Positions 50,823-58,630 of a stretch of 64,000 bases of DNA are shown piece after piece; positions within the stretch are counted from its first letter, which is position 1; the number at the start of each line of letters is the position of its first letter. Made by a program: the position numbers and the translations under genes. The notes under the pieces were generated by a model. The model worked only from the letters and a program-made list of their open reading frames with translations. It had not been told where the DNA came from and searched no databases. Source of the stretch: Polyangiaceae bacterium (lineage in GTDB: Bacteria > Myxococcota_A > Polyangia > Polyangiales > Polyangiaceae); contig JABFXY010000163.1 in the NCBI GenBank assembly GCA_013361525.1, positions 1 to 64,000 on the forward strand, written 5' to 3'.

Positions 50823-53276
50823 CTAGGCCCCCTCGGGGAACCACGCGAGCCCGATCGCCGTGACCTCGACGTCGCCTTTCTTCGGAAGCATCCGGACCGA
50901 CTCGACGGCCACCGCCGTCCGCGCGGCCTCTTCGTAGAGCGCGCGCACCTCGGCGTCGTACGCTACCTTCGCCTGCTCGAGCGCATCCCGCGCGCGCATC
51001 GCGGCATCGTAGGCCTTTCGATGGTCGGCGTTCGCCCGGGCGCGATCCCGGTGCATACGCGAGCCGACCTGCTTGCCGATGGCGAAGCCGACGATCGCCG
51101 ACGCAAAGTCGCTAGGCGCGGATGCCTCCGCCTGCTGCGCAGCGGCAAGCTCGCGATCTTTCGCCTCGAGCTTGCTCTGGAGCTTTGCGAAAGCGCTCGA
51201 GGACTTCGCGGTGAGGGCCGTCTGCTCCTCGCGAGCGCGCCGGTCCGCTTCGGCCCGACAGCGCGCGGCGAAGGCTTCCTGCGTCTCGCCGTCGGCGCGA
51301 AACAGCTTCAGATCGCGATGAACGTCGACCACCAGCGCATAGGACGTGGCCGCATGATCGCGCATCGCGCGCTCCGCGGCTTGCACGTCTTTCTTGGTCG
51401 AGAGCCCGTCCGGCAACGGCGCGAACGTCGAGCCCGGAGGCATCGGGCCTGCGAGGATCGCCGGGTCCACGAACATCGCGCGCGAGCGATCGACGCGACC
51501 GGCGGCATCGAACGGAGCCACGACCGTCGTCTTGCGCTCGAGCGAGAGCCCGATTTTCGCGTCGCGGGCCCGAACCACCAATGTTGCAGCCAGGTACGGC
51601 GAGCAGCGGCCACCAGCGGCGCCCGACTTCGATCGGCCGAAGTACGTAGCCCAACCCGCGGGCGGTGCGGGCGGGACCGCGTCCGGCACGACGGTAGATG
51701 CCTTGTCGCGGACCTTCGCGCGGCCCGCGGCGGCGGCGATCGGTGTCGTCATCACGACCGTGCCGCTCGGAGCCTTCTGAACGGCGGCCGCCTGTTCCGG
51801 CCCGGCGGTCGCCGGTTTTGCCCCGGCGGCAGGCGCAGCCGCTTCGGCGGCCTTCGCGCCGCCGTGCTCGCGGTGCAGCCTCGTCAGCTCGCGTCGCGTG
51901 ACCGGACCGCGGAGCCAAGACATCGCAGCGCGCACCTGAAGGAGCGCACACGACGGCTTCTTGTGAACGTCGCGCACGAAAAACGTCCGCGGCGGCAAGT
52001 TGCGGAGCACGCTCGCGACCACCGCAGGCTCGAGCCCGCCGAGACCACCGTCGGAACCCGAGAGCCCCTCCACGACGCGCTCGCGATCGGCGTCGGTCTG
52101 GAGTCTCCCGATGAACCAAGCGCCCGCGTTCGAGAGCGCCTTGTAGTCGAGGTCCATCGGGTTCTGTGTCGCGAGGAGTACGCCGACGCCGAACGCGCGG
52201 GCCTGCTTCAACAGCGTCAGCAGGGGCTTCTTCGTCGGTGGGTTCGCCGGGTGCGGCGGCAAGAAGCCGTACACCTCGTCGAACACGACGAGCGCGCGGA
52301 GCGAGGTGGAACCCGAGAGGCTTCGCACGTGAGACAAAAGCTCGTCGAGGAGCAGGCCGAGGACGAGCTGCCGCTCTTCGTCGTCGAGGTGGGCGACGCT
52401 GAAGATCGTGAGCGGCGTCTTGTCACCCCGCCGCTCGAGCCACGCGCGAACGTCGAGCGCCGAGCCTCGGAGCCACGACGCGAGCTTCGGCGACGCGAGG
52501 AGCGCGTTCAGCTTTTGGGCGAGCGCCTGCTGCTCTTTTGGCGGGAGGAACTGCTCGAACGCCATCACGCCGATCCGGTCGATCGGCGGCTCGAGCAAAT
52601 CGGTGAGGAGCGCGTCGAGGCGCGCGCCCTGCCCTGCTTCGAGACGTCGTAGCGCGAGCGTCGTGAGAACGACGTGTTCGCGGGTGCGCGGGTCCCCGTC
52701 GCCACCCGCGAGCCGCAGCACCAGGGAGATGGCCGAACCGAGCTGGTCGTGGGCCGCCTCGGGATCGTCGTCCCAGAGCGACGATCGAGAGCTCAGCGAC
52801 GAGAGAACGTCGAGCGGCTCGCCGATGCTCGCGCCGGGCGTCACGATCCGAGGCGCGACACGCGCGCGAAAGGCTTCGACGTCGCCGCCGTCGAGCTCCC
52901 ACTCGCCGAGCTGGGCGCGCCAACGATCGGCCGTGGCGGCGGCGACCTCGTCCACCGTCTTGCCTTCTCGGCTCGCGGCCTCCGGATCGATCCACGGCGC
53001 GAACGAAGGTCCGTCGAGCGACGGAAATGTGAGGAGCAGGTTGGGCAGGTCGCCCTTGATGTCGACGGCGAGGACGGGAATCCCCGCGCGCAGCGCCTCT
53101 TCCACCATCACGATCGCGAGCCCGGTCTTGCCGCTCCCGGTCATGCCGAGGACGACGCCGTGGGTGACCAGGTGATGCGACGGCAACGCGTACGATTGAG
53201 ACCGTTGCCCGGCGGCCGCGGAAGCGGCGCCGGACGCCGGGATCTCTCGGCCGATCGACAGGTCGGAGACGTTCAT
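50823..53276 (-). CDS. HerA-like ATPase (DUF853 type) with coiled-coil tail
   Basis: 817 residues. FtsK/HerA-type ATPase: Walker A GMTGSGKT (44-51), Walker B ALVVFDEVYGFL (D333, E334), and GVGVLLATQNPMDLDYKALS with the arginine-bearing TDADRERVVEG. A long Ala/Pro linker (about 450-560) leads to a second region with coiled coils (FAKLQSKLEAKDRELAAAQQ). Known relatives translocate DNA or act in repair and defence; no NurA or Sir2 partner gene adjoins it. ATG 53276, divergent from the DUF5939 gene. Confidence 0.87.
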   Translation of the reverse strand: MNVSDLSIGREIPASGAASAAAGQRSQSYALPSHHLVTHGVVLGMTGSGKTGLAIVMVEEALRAGIPVLAVDIKGDLPNLLLTFPSLDGPSFAPWIDPEAASREGKTVDEVAAATADRWRAQLGEWELDGGDVEAFRARVAPRIVTPGASIGEPLDVLSSLSSRSSLWDDDPEAAHDQLGSAISLVLRLAGGDGDPRTREHVVLTTLALRRLEAGQGARLDALLTDLLEPPIDRIGVMAFEQFLPPKEQQALAQKLNALLASPKLASWLRGSALDVRAWLERRGDKTPLTIFSVAHLDDEERQLVLGLLLDELLSHVRSLSGSTSLRALVVFDEVYGFLPPHPANPPTKKPLLTLLKQARAFGVGVLLATQNPMDLDYKALSNAGAWFIGRLQTDADRERVVEGLSGSDGGLGGLEPAVVASVLRNLPPRTFFVRDVHKKPSCALLQVRAAMSWLRGPVTRRELTRLHREHGGAKAAEAAAPAAGAKPATAGPEQAAAVQKAPSGTVVMTTPIAAAAGRAKVRDKASTVVPDAVPPAPPAGWATYFGRSKSGAAGGRCSPYLAATLVVRARDAKIGLSLERKTTVVAPFDAAGRVDRSRAMFVDPAILAGPMPPGSTFAPLPDGLSTKKDVQAAERAMRDHAATSYALVVDVHRDLKLFRADGETQEAFAARCRAEADRRAREEQTALTAKSSSAFAKLQSKLEAKDRELAAAQQAEASAPSDFASAIVGFAIGKQVGSRMHRDRARANADHRKAYDAAMRARDALEQAKVAYDAEVRALYEEAARTAVAVESVRMLPKKGDVEVTAIGLAWFPEGA

Positions 53277-53356
53277 GCGTGAGCGGCCATCGCCCGACTC
53301 CCCGAGCGAATCAAAGAAAAACTTCCGCTCTTTTCGTGATGAGATCGTCCGCTGCC

Positions 53357-54952
53357 ATGGCCGAGCCGATCCGCTTCGAGTACCGGTACGAGACCCGCGC
53401 CGACCTCCACCGAGCGTTTCGCGCGATGAGCGACACCGACGCGTTCAACCGAGCGGCGAACGCGAACATGACCTTCACGCAGTCGCCGAACGCCGACGGC
53501 TCTTCGGTGACGACGGGCTCGGTCAGCAAGCTCGGGATGACGGTGCGCTGGCAAGAGCGGCCCTTCAGCTTCCGTGCGCCGCACTGGTTCAGCATTCGGC
53601 GCGACTTCGACAATGGTCCGGCGGCGCGCATGACGGCCCGCGCGACGTTCTCGCAGCGCCCCGGCGGCGGCACCGTGATCGACTACAGCCTCGAGGTCCT
53701 CGCGCGGAACGCGATCTTTCGGCCCGTCGTGAACTTCGACCTCAAACGATCCCTGGAGCCGGCGCTTCGTCGCGCGATCGAAGGTGTGGTCGCGCAGCTC
53801 GAGCAGGACGTCGAGCTGGACCCCGAGCGTTCGCTGCTCGGGCCGGCGCCTGCGCTGAAACAGCGCGAGGCCGCGCGCCTCGTCGAGCTCGTCTCCGAGC
53901 TCGCGCCGTCGCAGCTTCGCGACCGGATGTTGCTGTTCTTGCGCGCTGCACCCGAGCGCGAGCAGCACTCGATGTCACCGATCACCCTCGCCCAAGCGTG
54001 GATCGCGCCGCTCGAAGACGTCGCGCAGCTCTTCATCGACGCCGCGACGATCGGCCTGCTCGCGGTTCGGGTCGATCTGCTCTGCCCGGCGTGCCTCGTG
54101 CCGAAAGCGATGCTCGACGAACAGGGGCGCATGCCGGAGGTCCACTGCGAGAGCTGCGGCATCCCGCTCGATCCTTCCTACCCCGAGGGGCTCGCGCTGC
54201 ATTTCTTCCCTTCACCGAGCATCCGCACGCTCCGCGTGAAGAACGAGTGCATCGGAAGCCCACACAAGACGCCGCAGATCGTCGCGCAGGAAGCGGTCGA
54301 GCCCGGCGCGGAGGTCGATCTCGCGACGACCCTGCGCGCCGGCACCTACCAGCTCCGAACCATGCCGGCGGTCGGCCCCGCGGCGCTCATCGACGTGCGC
54401 GACGGAGAAGACACGAAGAGCGCCGCGTTCACCCTGCGCGGATCGCTCCAGCCACAGCTCGCGCGACTGCGTCCCGAGCCGACGTCGATCCCGTTTCGCA
54501 ATGCTTCCGAGGTGCCGGTCGTCGTCGTCCTCGAGCGCCTCGAGCCGCCGCGGCGCGTGCTTTCGCTCGGGCGCATGCTGGTCGAGTACCCCGCCCTTCG
54601 CAAGCTGCTGCCTGCGACCGGCTTCATCTCCAGCATGAGCACCTTCCTCGGCGTCGCAGTCGCGATCCGCGCGCTCAGCCCCGACGCAGCGAACAAAGTT
54701 CAAAGCGCGCTCCGCCGCGCGCGGCTCACCTACGTCTCGGACAGCGTCGTGCTCGCCGTGTACGCCGACGGCGAGCGCTCACACGAAGACCTGCGCGAGC
54801 TGGATCTGTCGACGATGCTCGTCGGCGTCTGCGAAGGCACCATCTCCGAGAGCACGATCGGCCCTCGATCCGTGCCGGTCGGCCCGGCGATCGACGACGC
54901 CTACGCCGCGATGTGCAGCGCCGGCTTCGGACGCATCGGGCGGGCTCCCTGA
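53357..54952 (+). CDS. SRPBCC-DUF5939 protein lacking the cyclase domain
   Basis: 531 residues from ATG 53357. An N-terminal SRPBCC-like region (RFEYRYETRADLHRAFRAMS) is followed by DUF5939 (QREAARLVELVSELAPSQLR, then PLEDVAQLFIDAATIGLLAVRVDLLCPACL), a Cys4 zinc ribbon (CPAC with CESC) and RRVLSLGRMLVEYPALRKL. In most relatives DUF5939 precedes a class III nucleotide cyclase; here the protein ends about 120 residues later, and I see no catalytic Asp pair, so it is probably a non-catalytic or truncated version. Upstream in-frame sequence to 53279 is unlikely to be coding. Confidence 0.82.
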   Translation: MAEPIRFEYRYETRADLHRAFRAMSDTDAFNRAANANMTFTQSPNADGSSVTTGSVSKLGMTVRWQERPFSFRAPHWFSIRRDFDNGPAARMTARATFSQRPGGGTVIDYSLEVLARNAIFRPVVNFDLKRSLEPALRRAIEGVVAQLEQDVELDPERSLLGPAPALKQREAARLVELVSELAPSQLRDRMLLFLRAAPEREQHSMSPITLAQAWIAPLEDVAQLFIDAATIGLLAVRVDLLCPACLVPKAMLDEQGRMPEVHCESCGIPLDPSYPEGLALHFFPSPSIRTLRVKNECIGSPHKTPQIVAQEAVEPGAEVDLATTLRAGTYQLRTMPAVGPAALIDVRDGEDTKSAAFTLRGSLQPQLARLRPEPTSIPFRNASEVPVVVVLERLEPPRRVLSLGRMLVEYPALRKLLPATGFISSMSTFLGVAVAIRALSPDAANKVQSALRRARLTYVSDSVVLAVYADGERSHEDLRELDLSTMLVGVCEGTISESTIGPRSVPVGPAIDDAYAAMCSAGFGRIGRAP

Positions 54953-54964
54953 GGAAGCAGAGGA

Positions 54965-55110
54965 GAAGAGGGGTCGCCAAGGGCGCCAAGGGCAGAACGA
55001 GAAAGAAGAGGAGTTAAGAGGTCTCAACACGCCAGGGCGAAATCCTTATCCCTCCTCTTCCTCTCTCTTCACTTGGCGCTCTTGGCGTCCCCTCTCGTCT
55101 CTTCTCTGAC
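54965..55110. repeat. Inverted pair of a CTTGGCGC / CTCTTC dispersed element
   Basis: The reverse complement of about 54953-55020 reads CTCCTCTTCTTTCTCG, then GCCCTTGGCGCCCTTGGCGA, then CCCTCTTCTCCTC. The plus strand at about 55051-55110 repeats the same order with CACTTGGCGCTCTTGGCGTC. The two copies are inverted across the convergent 3' ends of the DUF5939 and MYXO-CTERM genes; the second encodes the basic C-terminal tail of the latter. A third copy lies at 63851-63912. Confidence 0.6.
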
Positions 55111-56530
55111 GCGCGACGAGCATGCCCGCGATGAGCAGCGACAGCGCAGCACCGGAGGTGCCGGCGGGTCGATCTTCGACTGCGCGGCAGGCGCAGCCGC
55201 CGCCTTGGGGGACGCCGTCGCCGAGGACTTCCTCCCCGTCGGCGTCTCCGTCGTCATCGTCACCGATATCGTCGGGCTCGATCACGTTCGCGCGGACTTC
55301 GACCGTGCGCATGGCCTCGTCGGGATCGTTGCTCGCGAAGATGATCGTCGTGACGAACGCGCCGGGCTCCGCCGCGGTGAAGGTCACACCGACACCGCCG
55401 CTGGCGCCCGCGTCGATCGAAAAGGTGGTCGCGGCGAGGGTGAACGACGCAACGTCGTCACCGCCGAGCGACGCGCTCCCAGCGAGCAGCGCTTCGCCGA
55501 TGTTCGCGAGCGCGACGTCGCTCGACACCGTTTCGCCGATATCGACCTGTCCGAGATCCACGACGAGCGTCTCGTCCGGACCGGGCGGCTCCGTCTCCGA
55601 TTCGACGACGACGTCGGGAAACGGCACGTGCACATCGGCGAAATCGAAGTCCCAATCCTTCTGGATGAACTGGAACGGGATCGGAAAATCCGCGATGGGG
55701 ATCGAAAAATCCGGGCCGATCGTCTCGATGTAGAACGCCGGCACCAGGTGCAAAACGCCGTCGTAGACGATCTCGCCGACGGGACGCACGCCGTAGTCGA
55801 TGCCCGCCTCGCCCGCGTAGATGTCGGACGTGAGATCGTCCTCCGCATCGATGCCGCCCCCATCGACGCCGACGTCGTCGGGGCGGCGAACGATGTCGAT
55901 GAGCTTCGTTTGATAGGTCGCGGTGAGATCGACGTACGTGTTGAGCTCGAAGCCGCCGTCGAGCCCCGGAATGTCGAGCGAGATGAAGTCCTCCACGCTG
56001 ACCTGCGCCAGCGTGGCTTCTTGGGTCGAGCCGTCGATGCTGATCCCCTCGAACGCCCACGGATCGAACGGGCTCGACGCTTCGACCTGGAAGTCGAACT
56101 GCGGGACGTAGGGGATGTCGCCGGTCCACTGAAAGGTCTGACCGAGCACGGTGATCTCGACGTGCGCCTGCGCGCCGACGTCGACGCCGTAGTGGATGCC
56201 CATCTCGCCCGCGCCCGGCTCGGGGATCGCCGCGAGGGTCAACGCCTCGGGCCAGGAGGTCTCGAGGTGGCCCGCGAGATCGACGTAGCTGTTCGCCCAA
56301 AGCTGCGCCCAGAGGTGCACCTGCAGCGGCGAATTGGCGGGGATCCAACCGGTGTCGAAGCCGCCCTGCACCGGCAGCACGATCTCTTTCGAGAACGCGA
56401 TCGGAGCCGTTTCGCAGGTGAGGTCGTCTTCGGCGCAGAACACCGCCGTCTCCCCGGCGGAGGCCTCTGCGATGAACCCGAAACCGACGGCAGCGAACGA
56501 AGCCGCGCAAGCAAAGAGCCGACGACGCAT
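55046..56530 (-). CDS. Exported surface protein with MYXO-CTERM-like anchor
   Basis: 494 residues. Signal peptide to about 25, then a beta-rich body. Residues about 335-425 look like an ASPM-SPD-2-hydin/choice-of-anchor Ig-like domain (LVVDLGQVDIGETVSSDVAL). After an acidic linker (DDIGDDDDGDADGEE) comes GGGCACRA, a hydrophobic segment (SGAALSLLIAGMLVA) and an Arg cluster: the layout of a MYXO-CTERM sorting signal. The extreme C-terminus (QVKREEEEG) is encoded by the dispersed repeat. Probably displayed on the cell surface. Confidence 0.83.
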   Translation of the reverse strand: MRRRLFACAASFAAVGFGFIAEASAGETAVFCAEDDLTCETAPIAFSKEIVLPVQGGFDTGWIPANSPLQVHLWAQLWANSYVDLAGHLETSWPEALTLAAIPEPGAGEMGIHYGVDVGAQAHVEITVLGQTFQWTGDIPYVPQFDFQVEASSPFDPWAFEGISIDGSTQEATLAQVSVEDFISLDIPGLDGGFELNTYVDLTATYQTKLIDIVRRPDDVGVDGGGIDAEDDLTSDIYAGEAGIDYGVRPVGEIVYDGVLHLVPAFYIETIGPDFSIPIADFPIPFQFIQKDWDFDFADVHVPFPDVVVESETEPPGPDETLVVDLGQVDIGETVSSDVALANIGEALLAGSASLGGDDVASFTLAATTFSIDAGASGGVGVTFTAAEPGAFVTTIIFASNDPDEAMRTVEVRANVIEPDDIGDDDDGDADGEEVLGDGVPQGGGCACRAVEDRPAGTSGAALSLLIAGMLVARQRRDERGRQERQVKREEEEG

Positions 56531-56600
56531 GGCCCGGCATTGTCGAGGAGGAAGTCGCCGACGAAAAGAGGCGTCGCGTGGGTAAGACGCAATCGGATCG

Positions 56601-57608
56601 CTACCGAGGACCGCCGGAGATGTACCCCTCGTCGCCCGGCCACTTCGGATTCAAAGGCAGCTTCCAGCTGTGCTCGGCGATGTCGCGCACGCGCTCGAAG
56701 GTCCAACTCCGCCCGATCTGCTTCGGCGCTCGCGGATCGGTGGGTTTGCCATCCGCTTCCGCGCAGCAGCGCCAGGAGAGGTAGTAGTAGGCGAAGCTTT
56801 CATCGTGCGTGTAAATCTTCGGCCGGCACATGTTGCGGACGCCGTAGTACCAAGGCCCGCCGGTCGTCACGTTGTCGAAGTTCTGCTTCGGATCACCGAC
56901 GAACGTCGTCACGCTGGCGGCGAGCTCGTCGGCGTTCCCGGGCATGTCGTAGACGCCGTAGTCGGTGACGCAGTTGGGTTGAGAGCCCGAGACTTTGCCC
57001 TGCCAGAGGCGCTCGAGCTCCGCCGGGTCGCGATTCAACACTTTGTCTTTGTCGGGGTGTCCCCACGGCCTGTCGCCGTTGCATCGCTCTGGATCGCGAA
57101 CGTACCCGTAGGGGAACGGCTTTCGTTCAGGGCCTTCGCACGCGAGCGTCCACTCGTGCTCGGTGCAAACGCGCTTGCCCGCCTTCGCGCAGTGCACCTG
57201 CGCTTGATAGAAGTTCTGCATCACCATCGGGCGCTCGCCCTTGCGGTTCGGGAACTCGTATTGGTCGATGCAATACCGCATCGGAACGTCTTTATCGGAG
57301 AGGCACTTCGTCGGTTCTTTCACCTTCTTGCAAACCCAAAGGTGATTGCCCGGCGAATAGAACTTTTCGAGACAGGTGACTTCGAGGTCGGGGCAATACG
57401 AACCGTCGACGAGGAGCATCCCGACCGGGCACGCCCCCGCTTTCGGGGTCGCCGAAGCGCTCGCGGCGGGCGAAGACGCGCTCGCGACGGCCGCGACGGC
57501 GCTTGGGGTAGAAGCTGCGCCGGAGCCGATTTCCTGCTCGCGCTCGGACGGCGACGGCGTCGCGCTACACGCGAAGAGGACGACCCCCACGAACATGTGC
57601 GGACGCAC
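56601..57608 (-). CDS. SUMF1/FGE-fold lipoprotein
   Basis: 335 residues, GTG start 57608; ATG 57596 would leave no charged n-region. Lipobox LFAC, an Ala/Ser linker, then a SUMF1-like domain: CPVGMLLVDGSYCPDLEVTC, YCIDQYEFPNRKGERPMVMQ, RVCTEHEWTLACEGPERKPF, YGVYDMPGNADELAASVTTF, TGGPWYYGVRNMCR. The usual FGE active-site Cys pair after the RGG-like stretch is absent. There are many Cys (10 or more), probably disulfides. Divergent from the endonuclease-like gene by 43 bases. Confidence 0.83.
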   Translation of the reverse strand: MRPHMFVGVVLFACSATPSPSEREQEIGSGAASTPSAVAAVASASSPAASASATPKAGACPVGMLLVDGSYCPDLEVTCLEKFYSPGNHLWVCKKVKEPTKCLSDKDVPMRYCIDQYEFPNRKGERPMVMQNFYQAQVHCAKAGKRVCTEHEWTLACEGPERKPFPYGYVRDPERCNGDRPWGHPDKDKVLNRDPAELERLWQGKVSGSQPNCVTDYGVYDMPGNADELAASVTTFVGDPKQNFDNVTTGGPWYYGVRNMCRPKIYTHDESFAYYYLSWRCCAEADGKPTDPRAPKQIGRSWTFERVRDIAEHSWKLPLNPKWPGDEGYISGGPR

Positions 57609-57651
57609 CGAGAGAGCTTAGTCCTCGCGTCACAGACGAGCGACTCGTCCG

Positions 57652-58560
57652 ATGAAGCTGGCAATGAAGAAGCTCTGCTCTCCTGCGTTCGCCTCCGGCG
57701 AACCGACCTTCGCTGCGGCGTCACTCCTCGTATTTTGCCTGACGGCGTGTGACATCCCGCTACAGCAAGCCGACGGCAGCATGGTTCCGGACACCCTCGG
57801 CACCGCGCGCGCCCACCTGAGCCGTACGGTCACCGTCGTCAGCTACAACGTCAACTTCGGCCTCGCGCGCTGCACCGACGGCGTCACGTGCACCGCCGAC
57901 GCGGAGACGCTCTCGGTCCTGCGCTCGCTCGACGCCGACGTGATCCTGCTCCAGGAGACCACGCCGGCTTGGGAGAAGGTCCTGCGCCCGCTCCTCGCGG
58001 AGCGCTATCCGTACGCAACGTTCCACGATCCGTCGACCTCGCCCGCGAGCGGCATCGCAGCGTTCTCCAAATTCGCAATCGACGCAGATGAGCTCCTCCC
58101 CTCACCCGTCGGATGGTTCCCCGCGAACCGCCTCGTCATCGACACGGCCCACGGCCCGCTCGAGGTCCTCAACGTGCACCTGCGTCCGATGGTGAGCGAG
58201 AGCGGCAGCTGGATCTCCGGCTACTTCACGACGGACCACTTTCGACGACGCGAGATCGACGCGTATCTCCCGAAGCTCGCCTCCGACCTGCCCACGGTCA
58301 TCGCGGGGGATTTCAACGAGGACACGAACGGCGACGCGTTCGGCCACCTCGAGGACATCGGCTTCGAAAGCGCTCTCGCAAAAGCGGATCCGCAGGCGAC
58401 GACGTGGCGCTGGCAATACGCGAGCATGCCGCTTTCGCTCCGGCTGGACCACGTCGCCTACGAAAAGAGCGCGTTCGAGCTCGTCTCGGCGGAGGTCGTC
58501 GAGGCGGGCAGCAGCGATCACATGCCGGTGAAGGTGGTCCTACGACGCCGACCAACGTGA
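57652..58560 (+). CDS. Endonuclease/exonuclease/phosphatase-family lipoprotein
   Basis: 302 residues. Hydrophobic N-terminus with lipobox LTAC (C near 33). EEP fold: VVSYNVNFGLARC, VILLQETTPAW (metal-binding Glu), LNVHLRPM, VIAGDFNEDTNGDAFGH and EAGSSDHMPVKVV, with all main catalytic motifs. It could cleave nucleic acids or phosphoinositide-like substrates outside the cell. The N-terminal region is built partly from the dispersed palindrome (57685-57704), which encodes part of the pre-lipobox sequence. Confidence 0.87.
   Translation: MKLAMKKLCSPAFASGEPTFAAASLLVFCLTACDIPLQQADGSMVPDTLGTARAHLSRTVTVVSYNVNFGLARCTDGVTCTADAETLSVLRSLDADVILLQETTPAWEKVLRPLLAERYPYATFHDPSTSPASGIAAFSKFAIDADELLPSPVGWFPANRLVIDTAHGPLEVLNVHLRPMVSESGSWISGYFTTDHFRRREIDAYLPKLASDLPTVIAGDFNEDTNGDAFGHLEDIGFESALAKADPQATTWRWQYASMPLSLRLDHVAYEKSAFELVSAEVVEAGSSDHMPVKVVLRRRPT
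57685..57704. repeat. Dispersed palindromic element, copy 2
   Basis: GCGTTCGCCTCCGGCGAACC is the exact reverse complement of the element at 22865-22884; imperfect identity extends on both sides. It lies inside the coding sequence of the endonuclease-like lipoprotein, between the ATG and the lipobox. Confidence 0.55.
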
Positions 58561-58630
58561 CGTTCGGCAACTCCTGGCACCGCCACGACTGTGATCGGAT
58601 CGCCGGCTCGAGCGCGGTAGCTTCTCGATC

